A stretch of 64,000 nucleotides of DNA from Bugula neritina (lineage: Eukaryota > Bryozoa > Gymnolaemata > Cheilostomatida > Bugulidae): contig OZ037765.1 in assembly GCA_964035545.1 (NCBI GenBank), positions 7,886,698-7,950,697 on the forward strand, in the 5' to 3' direction. Positions 49,291 to 63,500 of the stretch are shown here, in pieces. Both the position numbers and the translations under genes were made by a program. Under the pieces are notes generated by a model, which had not been told where the DNA came from, did not search any database, and saw only the letters and a list, made by a program, of their open reading frames with translations. Within the stretch, counting starts at the first letter, position 1. Each line of letters starts with the position of its first letter.

Positions 49291-49886
49291 ATCAGATCTA
49301 ACAGTTCCAACACGATGAAATTCTAATGGTACTATACATACATACTATATGCTTGACTTGAAGGTCACAAAAAACAAGACACATTGTTAATAGGTCAAGA
49401 TTCCTCCTTAACATGCTGCAATATACTTAGTACCAGCATAAGATAAAAATATATAAACAACCCATCATGACTGTCTGCCACAACCTACAGTTCAATCCCT
49501 TGTTAAAGGAGTTACTTCTATGAACATTTCATATTATCAACACTGTCACAATTCTCAACATGATGACTATAACTATCCTTTTCACTGTGGCTGCATAATC
49601 TTGAATTAATCAAAACAAGCTAGTGAAGCATCATACAATAGAACATCTATAATAGATGATTAGCTGCCAGAAGTTAAGTAATAGTAGAAAACTCAAACTT
49701 TATATGTAACACAGAGCTAGGTCAAATGCTTTGCAACCTACCAGAACTAATTTAAAAACATGAATATCAAGTTTTATGATACAAGTTGCGGATGCAAATA
49801 ATGATAATGAATATCCAAAATAGTAACTAAAGCTTAACCTTAATCCTGAAAGTTATTTGATTGATTAAACAACACTGGACTGATTC
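49291..49886. other. Intergenic, nothing recognised
   Basis: AT-rich sequence between the LINE relic and the TIR element. It could contain more decayed LINE sequence, but I cannot see it by eye. Confidence 0.4.
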
Positions 49887-49889
49887 TTA

Positions 49890-50329
49890 GCGTAGGGCCA
49901 CACGACGCGTTTTACACGTTTGTGACGTGCGAGAAAACCCGTTTAGCCCAAAAATGGGACAGCGTGAGCGGGATTTTTATGCATCTAACATGCTGAGCGA
50001 GAAGTGCGGCAAGCTTGTGCGTGTTTGATCTAATTGGCTCATTATCATTTAGCGAGCACACTTTTTTATTTCAATTCATCTTTTAGCTTTTAGCAAACTG
50101 AATTAAAACAGTTTCATATAATTTGCATTTCCGCTTTTATAATAGTCACGCTGCCGATGACATAGTTTTATAATCAAACGTCTGTAGGCGAGCAGTAAAG
50201 TTTAACGCTAACATCATTAGATAATAAATTTTTGCACTAGCAACACACGCACTGTGTGTGGCAGGTCTATACGGGTACGGGTTTTCTCGCACGTCACGAA
50301 CGTGTAAAACGCGTCGTGTGGCCCTACGC
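49890..50329. mobile_element. 440-bp TIR element (MITE), PIF/Harbinger-like
   Basis: The two ends are inverted repeats of about 53 bp with one mismatch, beginning GCGTAGGGCCACACGACGCG. The flanks are TTA on both sides (49887-49889 and 50330-50332), the 3-bp TWA duplication typical of PIF/Harbinger elements. The interior has no transposase, so the element is non-autonomous. A truncated relative at 27672-27892 has TAA next to its one end. The high match between the ends suggests recent movement. Confidence 0.8.
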
Positions 50330-51009
50330 TTATACCGATATCACAAATCTTACGGCCTTTTCACGCATCGAAGCCACTGCGAAGCAATGGCTTCAAAGCC
50401 AGTAGCATTTTTCCTCAGTCACGTTGATTTTCATATGAAAGTTTCAATATTCCATCATAGGATAAAAGAAAGAAAGAACATAATATTTTATCATATAAAT
50501 TCTATTTAATGAGAAGCACATGAGCATAATCTAAGCACTACTTAAACTAGACACTATTATGCATCATGAAAATAAAATAGACTTGTTAGCATAATATGCT
50601 AATAAGTATTATTATGAACAGAAATGTATTAAATTTCACCCCTGACTTTTTAAGCCTGATTTTTCTAGAATCTAGTCTCTTTATAGCACATCTAAATACT
50701 TATTATCATTTTATTATTTTAAAAAGTTTTTTTTATAGTTTACTAGGTCTAGTTAGTTTAAATGAATTATTAACATCTTGGATAGATTCACATTGTGGCT
50801 ACATAAAATAATACCACCAAGGAAATTTAGCACTGCCTATCAAGCACAAATAACCAGGACAACAACTGGTGATTATAATATGCTGTTCAAAAACAGTTAA
50901 TTAATTCTTTTGGTGGAACAGTTGTTGGAACTGATGGGGTTAATTATTGCAACTATCTCTTTCTGATAATGTAATAGAAATAATTAATCTCAACTGTCAT
51001 AAATTTTTT

Positions 51010-51300
51010 TTATAGTAATATTAATACTAATAAGTAATAATATTAATACTAATAGTAATAGTAATACTAATAGTGCAAGTAATAAAAATTAATATTAATC
51101 ATAAATCTAAAACCATTATCATTATGATATTAACTATTAAGTATAATATTAATAATAATATTAACACTCATTAAGTCACGCTCACTAGACCTAGTAGAAC
51201 TACTAGTACTAGTAGTAATACTGATAGTACTAGTAGTAGCAACTTACTCTCAATAACTGTAAGTATTAGTATAATGTGTGTAACTGTAAGTGCAAGTCAA
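51010..51300. repeat. AGT/ACT-periodic tract
   Basis: Runs such as ATTAATACTAATAGTAATAG and CTAGTACTAGTAGTAATACT, followed by CTGTAAGTGCAAGTCAATG, which resembles the end of the tract at 2813-3080. Confidence 0.6.
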
Positions 51301-52609
51301 TGTGTGAGAAGCTTTGATAATGATATTAATATTTATAGTTATACTATTACTATAAGTATATCGCAATACTAACTTACAACAACAAGTTCAACCTACAACT
51401 CTAAACAGTAAAACTAAATGATAAAATTAAATCTTAATTGAACCAAGCCTCACAATGACAATGCGTTAAAATTAGATCAAAGGATGCAAGTCGGACACCA
51501 AACTAGGGTGTTCTTCTTGGGCCAGGATATGAAATAAGTGGAGTATATGCCAAATATACCCTTTAACCTTTTGGTTTACAAATTTCCGCGGCAACCAACA
51601 TCACTAATGTCAAAGTGACGTCAGTTTAACGGCATACCTCGGAATACCTCAGGCTCAGATGAGATAGAACTTCCTTGTAATCTGTGTACAGATCTGATGT
51701 GAAGCCTCATTGTTTGGACAGGTTATATATTGCTAACAGCATAGTACTGTTTAGTGTCTCGGCATGTTCATTTCACCAATTACTATTACACATTTTAATA
51801 TTTATTGCAATTTTTACCTTAACTGCATACTTATACTGACATAGTTTTATTTGTGCAAGAGTTAGATGTTAAGAAAATGCACACAATAATATAGTTTGTT
51901 TCTATAGCAACTATATTGGCTGTCACTGTAACGTTTTAAACGCACGTGCACCCAAAAACATTCTTTACCTTACTCTACCTACTGATTGGGAAAACAATGA
52001 ACTGGAAAAAACAATTTTATTATTTCTAGTTTAGTGGGGAATAACCTCCACCTCTATTCAACTCGGTGCTAAATTTGGCAGAAGCCTATTGTGGTGAGGT
52101 TTTCAATCAGCTCATTCTAAATAAAAAAATATCGACTGTAAAAGTAAAGTGACATGATAATACTACGTAGCGCAGGCTTTAGTTATAATTCAACCAATGG
52201 CTTTACATGTATGATTTATTGCGAACTTATGTTACTTACGATTGCCCGGATGTCTTTGGAAAGCAGCAGATGAACATAACTCATACTTTTATTATTATAA
52301 TTATTACTCTCATTACGATTATAATTATCAACACTAAAAAAATAATGATAAAATAAATACTTGTAGTTATACGATTGTGATTATGTTTTTATAATTACTC
52401 TCTTCAAGATAAATATTTTTATTGTTGCTAAAAATATAGTAGAACTAGATGCAATATTAATAATATTAATATAAAAATAAAATTAAAAATAAATGCCAAT
52501 ATGAATATAAATATAATTAATATTATAATATAAATTACAATATTTAATACTGATAATTATTATTATAATTTTCATTTTAATTTTGTTCACCAACATAAGC
52601 GTAAGGGGT

Positions 52610-52920
52610 TGACGTCTATTTTCTAACACTAACAGTAACAGACTTAGTCTTACACTTTGACTTACACTTACTGACTTACAGTTACAGTTAAACTTAATTT
52701 TATGAGTTACACTTTGACTTACTAACATTAACAGTAACACCAACTTTAAGTCTAGCAGTAACTTTTGTCTGATTACTATTAGTGATTATTTTTTAGTTTA
52801 GGCACGCTGTACGAGATACTCATTGTGATTGTAACCGTAACGAAGCACTCCTCAGTAGACAGTACTACTACCATAGGCATAGCCTGAGTATAGGCTATAG
52901 CTATAAGTATAAGTATATAT
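52610..52920. repeat. AGT/ACT-periodic tract
   Basis: Units of the type CACTAACAGTAACAG and CTTACACTTTGACTTACAC, ending near a GGCATAGCCTGAGTATAGGC segment. That segment has a partial counterpart near 21075-21110 in RIOK2 intron 1. Confidence 0.55.
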
Positions 52921-54271
52921 TTATCTTACAGCAAGCACAATATGGATATTTAAACTTGAAGTGATTTAATAGTTTGGGCCAGATTATGTAATCTGCTTTT
53001 GGGAATGTAGCCCTTCAACACAGTAGTGAGTAGAGCAGTTAGGTAGGGGAGTCCACTGGCTATGCTATTTTTAGCTATAGCATAATTATAATATATATAT
53101 AGGCATCAAGACCAGGTATTCAGTCAGTGGGTTACATTGCTTAGATATTGAAGGTTCTATTTCCTCATCAACTATTTTAACACCTGTATTATACAAGTCA
53201 AGAGCTACGCCACCAAGGAGGCAAGTCAAACTCAATGTAGGAGTAAAAATATAACTTTGACACCAGTAATCTTCATTCCTTATTATAGTGGTGCAGCGAC
53301 GCTCACTCTCAGTCTCATACTGGTAGTGATACTGACTATCATAATGATAATAATAATATTAATAGTTATTTAATTTTAGTTATTTACTTATTAGTTATTA
53401 TTATTAATAATTATAATTAGTTTTAATACCAATAAAGGGTGTCATCCCAGTTAGACGGTATTTATTTATTTTGGTACAATATATATTTTATGTGCAATTT
53501 ATTTGAATGTTATTGAAATATATATATGTTTAAATAAACTTGGATTGTTTGTTATCTAGCGCATAAATAAATTCCTGTGATCTGCATTAACTTATTAATT
53601 TTGCATATTCTATACTTCTTGTTGTTTGAAAAACTATTTAGTTAATAAGTATTCATTAAAAATAATGTCTATTATTAATGTATTACTGTTTTTTGCCCCA
53701 CACAAATCCATGGAAAGTGGACTATTGTTCCAGATACTTTATATTAGCTATTATAGCTGTTCGCTTTTTAGCAGTCAATACAGCAGTTACATAGGTATAT
53801 ACATTATTATGGTACCAAAATAAGAAATAGCGTCTAAGTAGGATGAAACCCACTAAAGTGCTCTTTTAAATACAGTATAACTGAGTGTTTTATATAGACA
53901 TACTAATAGTACTAATACTACTACTAGTAAAGTATTAGTACTAGATATAGACTGTAAAGATTATAGAGATGTACTAATACTGTGCTGAAGATAGATAGTT
54001 ATAGTAATAGTACTAGTGCTAGTAAGACTATGAAAATCAGAAAAAATATTTATGTAGAATAATTTACTTTCATGTTAAAGAGTAAAACTAAATGTATTCA
54101 GGAGACAGGTCTGTGTTTATTTAGGTTTCTCTACTGTTGCACTAACTACTACTAGCTAAATTGGTGATACTAAACTTAAATAAGCTCTCAGGTTTTTTAA
54201 ATCTTTGATGGTGTGCAGCCCCAGTTTGTATTGTGATACACTGGTACCAGTTTTGGCTACTAATTTAAAAT

Positions 54272-54427
54272 GTTGTTGGAAGCAGTACTGAGTTAGTAGT
54301 CACTGAGTGCAGTAGTTGGGGGATCTCAAGTTTGGAGTTGGGGGTTTGGATTGGAACTCTGAACTCTAAACTCGAGACCCAAATTACTGCACTCAGTGAA
54401 TAATAACTCGGTGCTGCTTCTAATAAC
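54272..54427. repeat. Long imperfect inverted repeat upstream of the ZCCHC-like gene
   Basis: Arms of about 70-75 bp (54272-54345 and about 54355-54427) are imperfect reverse complements around a short loop; the best block is TCACTGAGTGCAGTA in both arms. Most point differences are of the kind that still pair as G:U in RNA. It lies 113 bases before the first coding ATG. It may be a foldback transposon, a pre-miRNA-like hairpin or another structured RNA. Confidence 0.75.
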
Positions 54428-54540
54428 TTTCACTAATGTTGATGATATTGTTTGGGTTTTGTTTGGAAAGTTTTCAAACATTGAGAAAATAGTTTTGGTG
54501 TAGACTGTAGAATAATAGCATTTTAATTTTATTTCTAGTG

Positions 54541-57500
54541 ATGATGGTGACAAACATTGCTCAAATGTACAGATGGGTTCAAAATATGGATTCTGCAAAT
54601 CGTATAGATTTTATGTGTTCGGTATTGGAACAGTACTGTGCACCTTGGGAGCTTCGGTTTTTTGGTTCTTGCATAGAAAGCCTGGCAAGAAAAGACTATT
54701 CAACATTCATTGACCCAGAGACTAAAGCAAATGATATCAAAGAACTTAGATTGCTCAATAACTTGAATCTCTTTCAGTTTGTTCATGGGGAACATACAAG
54801 GAGTCGTTTAATTACCTATTTGTGTCTATTCCGCTCAAAACCCCGTGATACTAGCTGCACAATGGTGTTCTACGAAATACTTGTCAGCATAGGAAATCAT
54901 TTGAAAAGTTTAGTCAACGATTCACAGCTTTGTTCTGTTAAACTAATAGAAGATATTAGACTATTACATGTCATGGCAATGCATCATCCTGCCTTCTCAT
55001 TTGAGCAGCGTCGAGATTTTAATGAAAAACTTGGCACATTTGTACACATGTTAGAGCAAATCACGGGAAACGATTACAGCTCTTCACCTGGTGTGAGTGA
55101 TGCTCAATGTCAAACAGATAGTGGTGATATTAAAGTAAGTCACTTGCAATATAAAGACTTGTTGGGCGTTGTGATATACTTCATTAAGATGTATACTTTT
55201 TGTTTATAAGTATTTCTACATGATCATGATTGAGGGGTAACACGATTGATTCTGATAAAACATTAAAATTTTATCGACAATCAATATTTTTTCTTAAACC
55301 CTCCCATAGAATTGAACCAACATTTATATATATTTATCAAACGTCTGGGTTACCCCATTTTATGCAGGTAAATAAAGGTGCTTATCTACCTCAAGTGTAT
55401 ATGCAGTATGATGAAACTATATTATTGTATTTGTCTTAATAGTTTTTAAATAAAAATTCTAAAAGCGGTTGCAGTAATATATGTTCAAAACTTTAATTTA
55501 AAAATGATTGCTGAAAAGTAGGCAAAACTGTCAATTTTTCTGATATTACAATAAATAGAATCGTATTGTATATACTGAGCTGATCTAAAATAAGATTAAC
55601 CAATTCAGGATACTCAAACTAGTCATGTTAGTTGATAGGAATAAACTGTCTTGTGTAGCAATAATGTTTATTAGCTTCACAATTATTTACTAAGCCATTC
55701 TCATTTGGTCATTCACAGGTTGAAGGAAGCTCTATCAAAACAGGCTCATCAAGTTCTAGTCAAAATATTTCCAAAACTCATCACTCTGCTGCATTAGAAG
55801 AAAATTTGTCTCCACACACACCAAGTAAGCCTTTGTTGATCAATGTTTTAAACTTTGATATCATATTATATGAGTTTTCAAAATTTCCCATGGGGGAATT
55901 TTGGAAATGGAATTTCCCCCTTTCAAATCTTGGCACAAAATTTCACTTAACTATGAATGCCAATAATTGTCATAGATAATTTAATATTATCTATGGTGAT
56001 ATTTGTTATTATTGTGGTGGCTGAAATCACATTTCAAATTTTCAAACTATATCAGTGTACACTGTACATTATTAGAATAGTATTTAAACTTAATAGTTCA
56101 AGGGGGATAACTCTAATAATTATCTATTGTGTAATATGGTTATTCATATGCTTTTTTGCCTTTATTTTTCAGTTTCTTTGTAACTGAATATAAATTTTTC
56201 ACCACCTTTGTTTTAGTTCACATAGAGAGTATAAAACTCATTGAGACTAAAACCATCAACTCAGAAATCTTCTATAAATTGGAGGTAAATTATTTAGTCA
56301 ACCAGTTATAATAGCTAGTACTAATAGTTTTAACTTTCAGTTTTCCTTTACTATGGGTTTCACAACACATAAAAAGCTTTGCTGATCTCTTTTATTTTTG
56401 CAATAATTTTGTCAGGTGTATAATATGATTGGCCAGTTAAGGTTTTAGTGAGGGACTTCTGTTGCTAAATATGCTTGCAATAATTATAATTTATAACCTA
56501 GTAGTTAACCTCTGTATCTGTGAGTAACATGGAAAACAGCATAATGTTCACTGATTGGCCAAGTGATCTATTTAATCAAAACTCTAGCTAAAGTTAGTTG
56601 TCACTCCAGGTATGCTCTAGGTTGTCACCTGATGTATAATGAACTATTTTTCGGTACATAAAAGCTGAAACTGTGGGATAGGCACATAGCACTGTAGTGA
56701 TATTGCTACCAATACATCACACAGCAGCAATAATTAAGACTGTTTCATTAGCACATACTAAACAAACCCTGTAGTGGAATTGAAGTACAAGAGGTATGAT
56801 TTTAAGGGGCAAGATGGCAAACCCTTTTGTTATTAGAACCTTTTTATATAAGCATTTCAGCGGGAAAAATATTAACCTTTTTAAATTGAAACACAAGTTT
56901 TAACAGAATTGCAAATATCAAATATTTTAATTTGCATGTAATGAGAACATATCTTGGTTATTCAAAGCATTCTCGTATAGAATGACACTTCACTGCTTAG
57001 AAAAAATTGATTTTTAATTTTGTAAATGTCTTGGTAACCCATTCAAAAATATAACATTTTTTGCAGTATATTTTAGTTTAAAAAGTGTAATTGGACTAAC
57101 TTTGTGAAATTGTTATACAGACATTTCAATATAATCATACTTTATTAATATCTCTATTAAACTACTGTTGGAGTGGGAGACAGTGTACATATTATCATAA
57201 TATATATATACATAATTATGATATAGATTAGGGGTGTTCAACCTTTTCAGATTGAGGGTCACTGAAAGGAAATATTTCATGGCAAGGGCCATATTGTAAA
57301 CTTTAGTTTGAGCTGGGGGGGGGGCATAGCATCAGTAATTTCCAAATACTTTATTCCAAATTTCTTATAAATCCTTACACAATAAAGTCCAAGTTGCATG
57401 TTTTGTAATATGTGTATAAATGGGACATTTAAAAAGGTTTTTTCACTTTAATCCATATAAGGTGTGAACAATAATTTTATGCGTTATGCCTTTGAGGGCC

Positions 57501-60500
57501 ACAAAAATGTAGGCTGGGGGCCACATCCGGCCCTGGGGCCGCCTGTTGGACAGCCCTGATATAGATGAATATTGTACATAACCATGTATGTAGCAGTTTT
57601 ACACGTAATGTGAAACTGAAATGTGAAGAAGCATTACAAATATTAAAGGATGTTCATTTCTTCCCCTACTCCTTGTTTTGAAAGTCATCTAAAAATAGAA
57701 ACTATGGTAATGGCCAATAGTTTTTTATTTGTGAAATTTTATCAACATTTTTATTGGTTTATGTACATGTTTGTAGGTTAAATGTAAAGGCAGCAAACCT
57801 ATGTTTATAGAGAAATCATTCACTGAAATTAGACTGTTTCACGACAAGGTAAGAGAGCTCTATGTTTCTCTTTGAAAAATTGGCTAACTCTCAGATATAA
57901 ATGTTTAATTACATATTTTAATGATTTCTGGTCACTAGAAGTGCAAATAAACAGCAAAATAACTGAAAAATAGAAAAAAAAACATTATTTTAAAAAACCA
58001 TCTAAGGTTGTTGCAACAACCAGCTTTTGGAAGGGATGCTTTATCTATGTAACAAAGCTTAATTAAATAAATTTGTGGTTTGTGTGATAATCTTAGTAAA
58101 GTAACTTGGGCATCCAGGTATAACTAGTTTATATGCTTTGGCTCACTATAATGTAGGCTACGTGGTTAATCAGTGTGGGACAGAGCATACTAAGCCTTTT
58201 AGTAAGGTGACCTAATTTTGAATAGGTGACCTTTTATGACCTCTAAAATATGCTTTGTTCAGTTACATTTTAAAAGTATTTCCTTAGCTAAATAATTTTT
58301 TTATGTTATGAATTCTAAAACACATAAGCACTATTCAGTATAATATTAACTGTTACAAATTTCAACAATAGTTTAATATAAACCACATTAGATGACAATC
58401 TTAAACCATTCCCACGTAGTTGCTTAGACAGCGGCTGTTGCTTACAGATCTACTTGGAGGCACAGCTGTTCATTTTAAACGCTCCTGCTACCTTCCGGGG
58501 TAGCAAATGTGTAGTACGCTTTTTACCTGTCATTTTGCTACATCATATGTGCCAATAAAATAAGCTGCTTGCATTCATTATGACACTTTAAGCGATAGAG
58601 GTAGTTTCGTTAATTCTGTTCAACTATATTTCTGTATACATATTTACATTGAAGTTGATACAAGAATTCCCTGAAGACGCTGGTGCTGTCAAGCACCTAC
58701 GGCACATTTCCCTGTTCAAAGGAAAGGGTAAGTTTCCAAACTAGTACACTATTTCCTATACTCGACTACATAACATTTTCATGTGGCTTTCCAACTGAAA
58801 TGCAATTGTGAATGTCGGTAGGTAGCCTGCATATATCTATATTTATTCATTTTATTTATGTTTATGATCATTTTATGGATTTATTGGCTTGAAAAATTTA
58901 TATCTTATGTGTATGTTATTATAAGCTATTGGGTCAAATGTAGTTTATATTTGAAGCGAAAAGAAGACTGGTTTTTACGTTTATTGTTTGCATGTGCTAA
59001 AATTTGGAGTTGTCCATCAATCCTTAATTTTCCTGGTATTGTTTTGTAGCTGGTGATGTTAATGAAAAAGCTGTTAAAGGCTATTTATCGTGAGTAACCT
59101 ATGCTGCAATTATTTTGAGAGAATTGTCACTTTGCTGCTCTGTTAGCTCTTTATATATGAGCATTTTTATTTAGATGAAAGAAAGGTATTCTATTTTTGC
59201 TAAGCATGAAGTTTTTGGTCAAAAAGGCTTAATGTTGAAACCAAGCGACAAAAATGTGTTAAATCATACTAATTGTGACATTTCCAATAATTATACCAAT
59301 TTTGCTTTAGATTATTACTCTGCTGAAGATGCTCTGAGCACCAGATCTTTGTATGCTTTAAACTTAACTATATAGATTCTGGATAAATTTATTGCTATAA
59401 ATTTGTTGAACTTTGATAGGCAAATCAGCAATATGCCTAGGAAATATGTGGACAGTAGCACGGTGCACACTTTCTTTCTATCAAAGAGCCAGTCGGCTAG
59501 CTTCAAGTCATCTCCTAGTGAATCTGCCGGTGTTTCTACAGTAACTCACAGCAATACTATAACCAAAGACAGAACTTTTACCAACCATGCAGGTAGTTAT
59601 CCCATTCTTTGTTTATGTTGGTGCGATTTGGTATATATATTATATCATGTTGCATATAGTGTAATCTAATAACTTAATGCTTACCTGTTTATCAACATTA
59701 CTTTTGACTTCAGTTGAAGCTGTGGCTATTATGTTTTGTAGTGACATCACGAAAACCACGCAGTTCAAAAACAACAAATTTCAATTCAAACCAAGAATAT
59801 CTTAAAGAAACGGGCTCTTCGGGAATTCTGGCACATACGGTTATTGTGACTAATAGCTTGCAGCAATCTTCCCCACCTACTGTTACGCACACATCTAATA
59901 CACTGCACTCACCCAGAGCTGTTCCTATCAAGTCAGCAAGTCACTCTGGGTCATCATCAATGCATAGTTCTCGAATAGTTGATGGTGACGCAGCAGCCAC
60001 CCCTCCTACTATCCATGCTCATTCATCTACCGATCAGGTATTTACAATAATCATGCTAATCAGCTGGACATTTTTTTCTCTAATTATCTCACAAGTTTCA
60101 AGCAATAATTATCTTCATTTGTTTCATATGTTCATTATTTTTATATAGTTTTTAATAAAAACATCTAATTTCAATGAATAAGTATTAAAGAAAGTGTTTA
60201 ATATCTAAAACTGTAAAGTAAATATAGAGAGTTGAAAAGCTGGCATGAAAAACTACCACTTCAATATTATTTTTGCTCAGTTAATATTACTTAATTTTAT
60301 CACCACAAATAGTATTTAATAAGCTGTTGTAATTAGTTTTTTTACTGTCAAAGTAACTTTAAATGGCAGCAGCTAAAAATTTTTCCACAGTTTTTTCAAA
60401 TTATAAATTAAATTAGCAGAAAATATTTTATTGGATATTTCACAGCAGCACTTGATTTTTAAAAAAATTGATCAGTTTTTACAGCAGGCTAGTTGTATGT

Positions 60501-63500
60501 GCTGTGTGTTTGTGTATTGATAGACGGCTGCTTCACAAACAGACTCGAAAAAGAAAGGTCTAGGTGACAGAGGAGCCAAGAAGCTATCAAAAGAGTTGAA
60601 AGCTATTCCAAGGTTACATTTTGAAAATTATATAATATTACAACGTTCTTGTCAGATTTAAGCACACTGGACAAATTGCACTCTATATTTTGCATGTAAG
60701 CTTGAGTATGGGCAATGGCTAAGTAAAAGTAGCTCAGCCAAACACCCTTCTCTGATCAATACAACCTGTTTAATTGTTTGCATTCCTGTCCAACTGTGAG
60801 TAAACATTGTGGTTATTGTTTTGCTCAATAAAACTTGAGCTAGGTCATGATTTTATTTCAAAGCAAAGCAGATTTTGTTGGGTTCATTGAGGAAAAATTT
60901 TCTTGAAGTAAAATATATTTTATTTAAGTATAATTAAAGGCTGCTACAGCAATGTAAATATGCTGTAACATTTACTATTTTTCCCATCTACAGTGAGAAA
61001 GGGATTTCTTCTGAAGTTAGGTCAGTCAGTGATGGAATTGTGTGCACTTGTGGTTACTGCAGTTCTGATACATTTAGCCCTAGATCTAGCCCACATAACC
61101 CATCAAGTATGCACCTACCGAAATCTGGTAAGCCTACATTTGTGTTGATCCAGACTGGCTCATTTGTAATACTGAATTTACAAAACTATTTTAGCCACAG
61201 TGTAGGCACAGTGCAGGAGTTGTATGTTTTGGCAAATTAATTTTACTATTCATTTTCTGAGCCGTGTCTTTAATTAACTGGCTGTCTCTCCAAATTATTA
61301 TGTTAGACTTCAAGCCAGGCTAAGTACTATGGGTACGAGCTTGCCTGCAAGTATAGAGATTCTCTTTAGGCATTTTTTTGGCTACACACCATTATTTTAT
61401 TTACCTAAACTGACATGTTACCGAGAACTACTTATATAGTATAGTCCAAGTAGTTTGCTGGTTGTGTGTTTGCGATGTTTTTAATTTAATTTTGCTACGT
61501 AGTATAAGAAGAGTGTTTTGATGCAAGCTGCAGTAACAGCAATGCCACTTGTTCAATATCAGATACTGCTATCAATTATTACAGCAGCATATTAATAAAG
61601 TAGTTGGTATGGCACTAACACTACTCAACTATCAATATAAGTACAGCTAAAATTCAAACTTGAAATTATAATGATAGATTCAATAATAGACATATTTTCT
61701 AATATATAATCATATAGTAATGATAATATATTTTTGAAACAAAACCTTCAATTACCTGAATGTTACTAAAAACAATATATATTGCCACTTCTTATGTTTC
61801 TTGAATAGCTTCACAAGTTTTACTTATGTTGCAGACTCAAGTCACCACTGTCCAAAATCATTGCATTGCAACCAAAAGGCTGGGAACACACAGGTGAGAA
61901 AACGGAGCACAACAGTATGTTGTGTGGCTAATTTTGTTGCATGAGGGAAATAATTTGATAAAGTTCATGTTATCCTTTTATATGGATTTCCAGTTATTAG
62001 CTTTGGTTGATACTTGTTTTAGAATTGGGAGTTGTCTGCTGTTGAAATCAAGCAAAGTTTATCATCACATGCCGTAGTCAATCCATCATTCAAGAGCTCA
62101 AATCGTAGTACTTCAAATGTTAGTACTTATGATGAAGGAGTGGAACAGAGCATGGGGAACTCATTGCTACCTTACCATATTCATCCATCACCATTTCCTT
62201 CCAAATCAGAACCCGGTATCACTGTTGTATCCATCAACCCTCAACTACCACCCTCACACAATGATTCATTTGCGACTAACTCTGAGCCTATCAGACACAC
62301 TGCTAACAAGTCTAACAGCAGACAGTATAATAAGGTCTCAAACCGTAAAGAGTTTCATATGCGGCAGCATGGGCCACTTCGACAGCGAAGTGAACCTGGT
62401 TTATCAAGTGCACCTGCAGGGCACAGGCAGCAAACTGTTGAGGAAATACAGATGAAATTGCGCATGAAGCAAGCAATGTCAAAGAAACAATTGGACGGCG
62501 AAGCACCAGAGGACCAATTATCAGCTAAACCTCCTGTGAATTCTCAGGTTGTCAATGAACCGCAATCCTCTCCTCAGGGTCCTAATGAGTCAGCTCAAAC
62601 GTTATCTCAGAGTGATAACAGACTTAATATGAAGTCACAAAATGCTCATTCTTTAAAATCTAAGTTACAGAAACCTCCTTTTAATAAACCTTCATCTATG
62701 AATGTTTCCCCAAATTTACCTTCAAATGCGCCCTTGCATAACATTCGTCCGATGGGACCCCCAAATTTACCGTCTGGCATGCCATCAAATTTCCTTCCAA
62801 ATATGTCACCGAATCTGCCTCCACCTCACCATTTTCCTCACAGTCCGAACATGTACAGAAGCTCTGCTCCACATAGCCCTCATTCAAATTATTCCAATCA
62901 AGTTCCTAGTCCAGGAGCATTATCTGTGCACACAGGACTTCCTCCTCAAACTTCGCTAGTCACTTCTCAACAGCTGGATAAAAGCAGTGCAGATGTGCCG
63001 GAAGACAGTGGGGCCAGTAAATCTGGCCATCCTGGAGTGACCAGATCCAACACCTCCCCTCAGCCCACTGTTACAGAATCTCGTGCCGGTGTGTACTACT
63101 TAAGTTATATAACTTGAAACTTGAGTTATTTGACTTGAAACATGAGTTATTTGACTTGAAACATGAGTTATTTGACTTGAAACCTGAGTTATTTTACTTT
63201 AAACTTGGGTTATTTGTCAAATGTTGGCTATAAACGGAAAGGATAATACTTGAGATGTGTTGTTGTTGTAGATGCCAGTGAGGAAACTGCTGTTGAACGT
63301 GAGTCGAGTCCAAATGGCAGTGCCAGCTCAACATCTACGTTGGTTATACAGCCTACTCCTTACATGCAACCCGCTCCTCTGGATACTTGTCAGGAACTCC
63401 ACTATTTTGCTTCTATGAATGGATATTCTAAACCATATGCTTACATTTCTCCAGACTTGGAACGACTTGGGACCCTATCATGTATAGTAACCGCTATACT

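Larger units (their letters stand above)
50333..54271. other. Gene-free AT-rich gap with periodic tracts
   Basis: About 3.9 kb without a supported coding exon. It holds AGT/ACT-periodic tracts near 51010-51300, 52610-52920 and 53890-54020 and long A/T-only runs (52430-52580, 53330-53420). Part of it may be 5' UTR intron or promoter of the ZCCHC-like gene. Confidence 0.5.

Noticed and set aside
54301-54427. Inverted repeat as a transcription terminator
   Set aside because: Hairpin terminators of this kind are bacterial; the context here is a eukaryotic upstream region.
59175-59375. 66-codon frame preceded by a TTTATTTAG acceptor-like site in the ZCCHC-like gene
   Set aside because: Joining it to exon 6 creates an immediate stop (TC plus ATGA), while exon 7 at 59420 continues the PX domain in frame.
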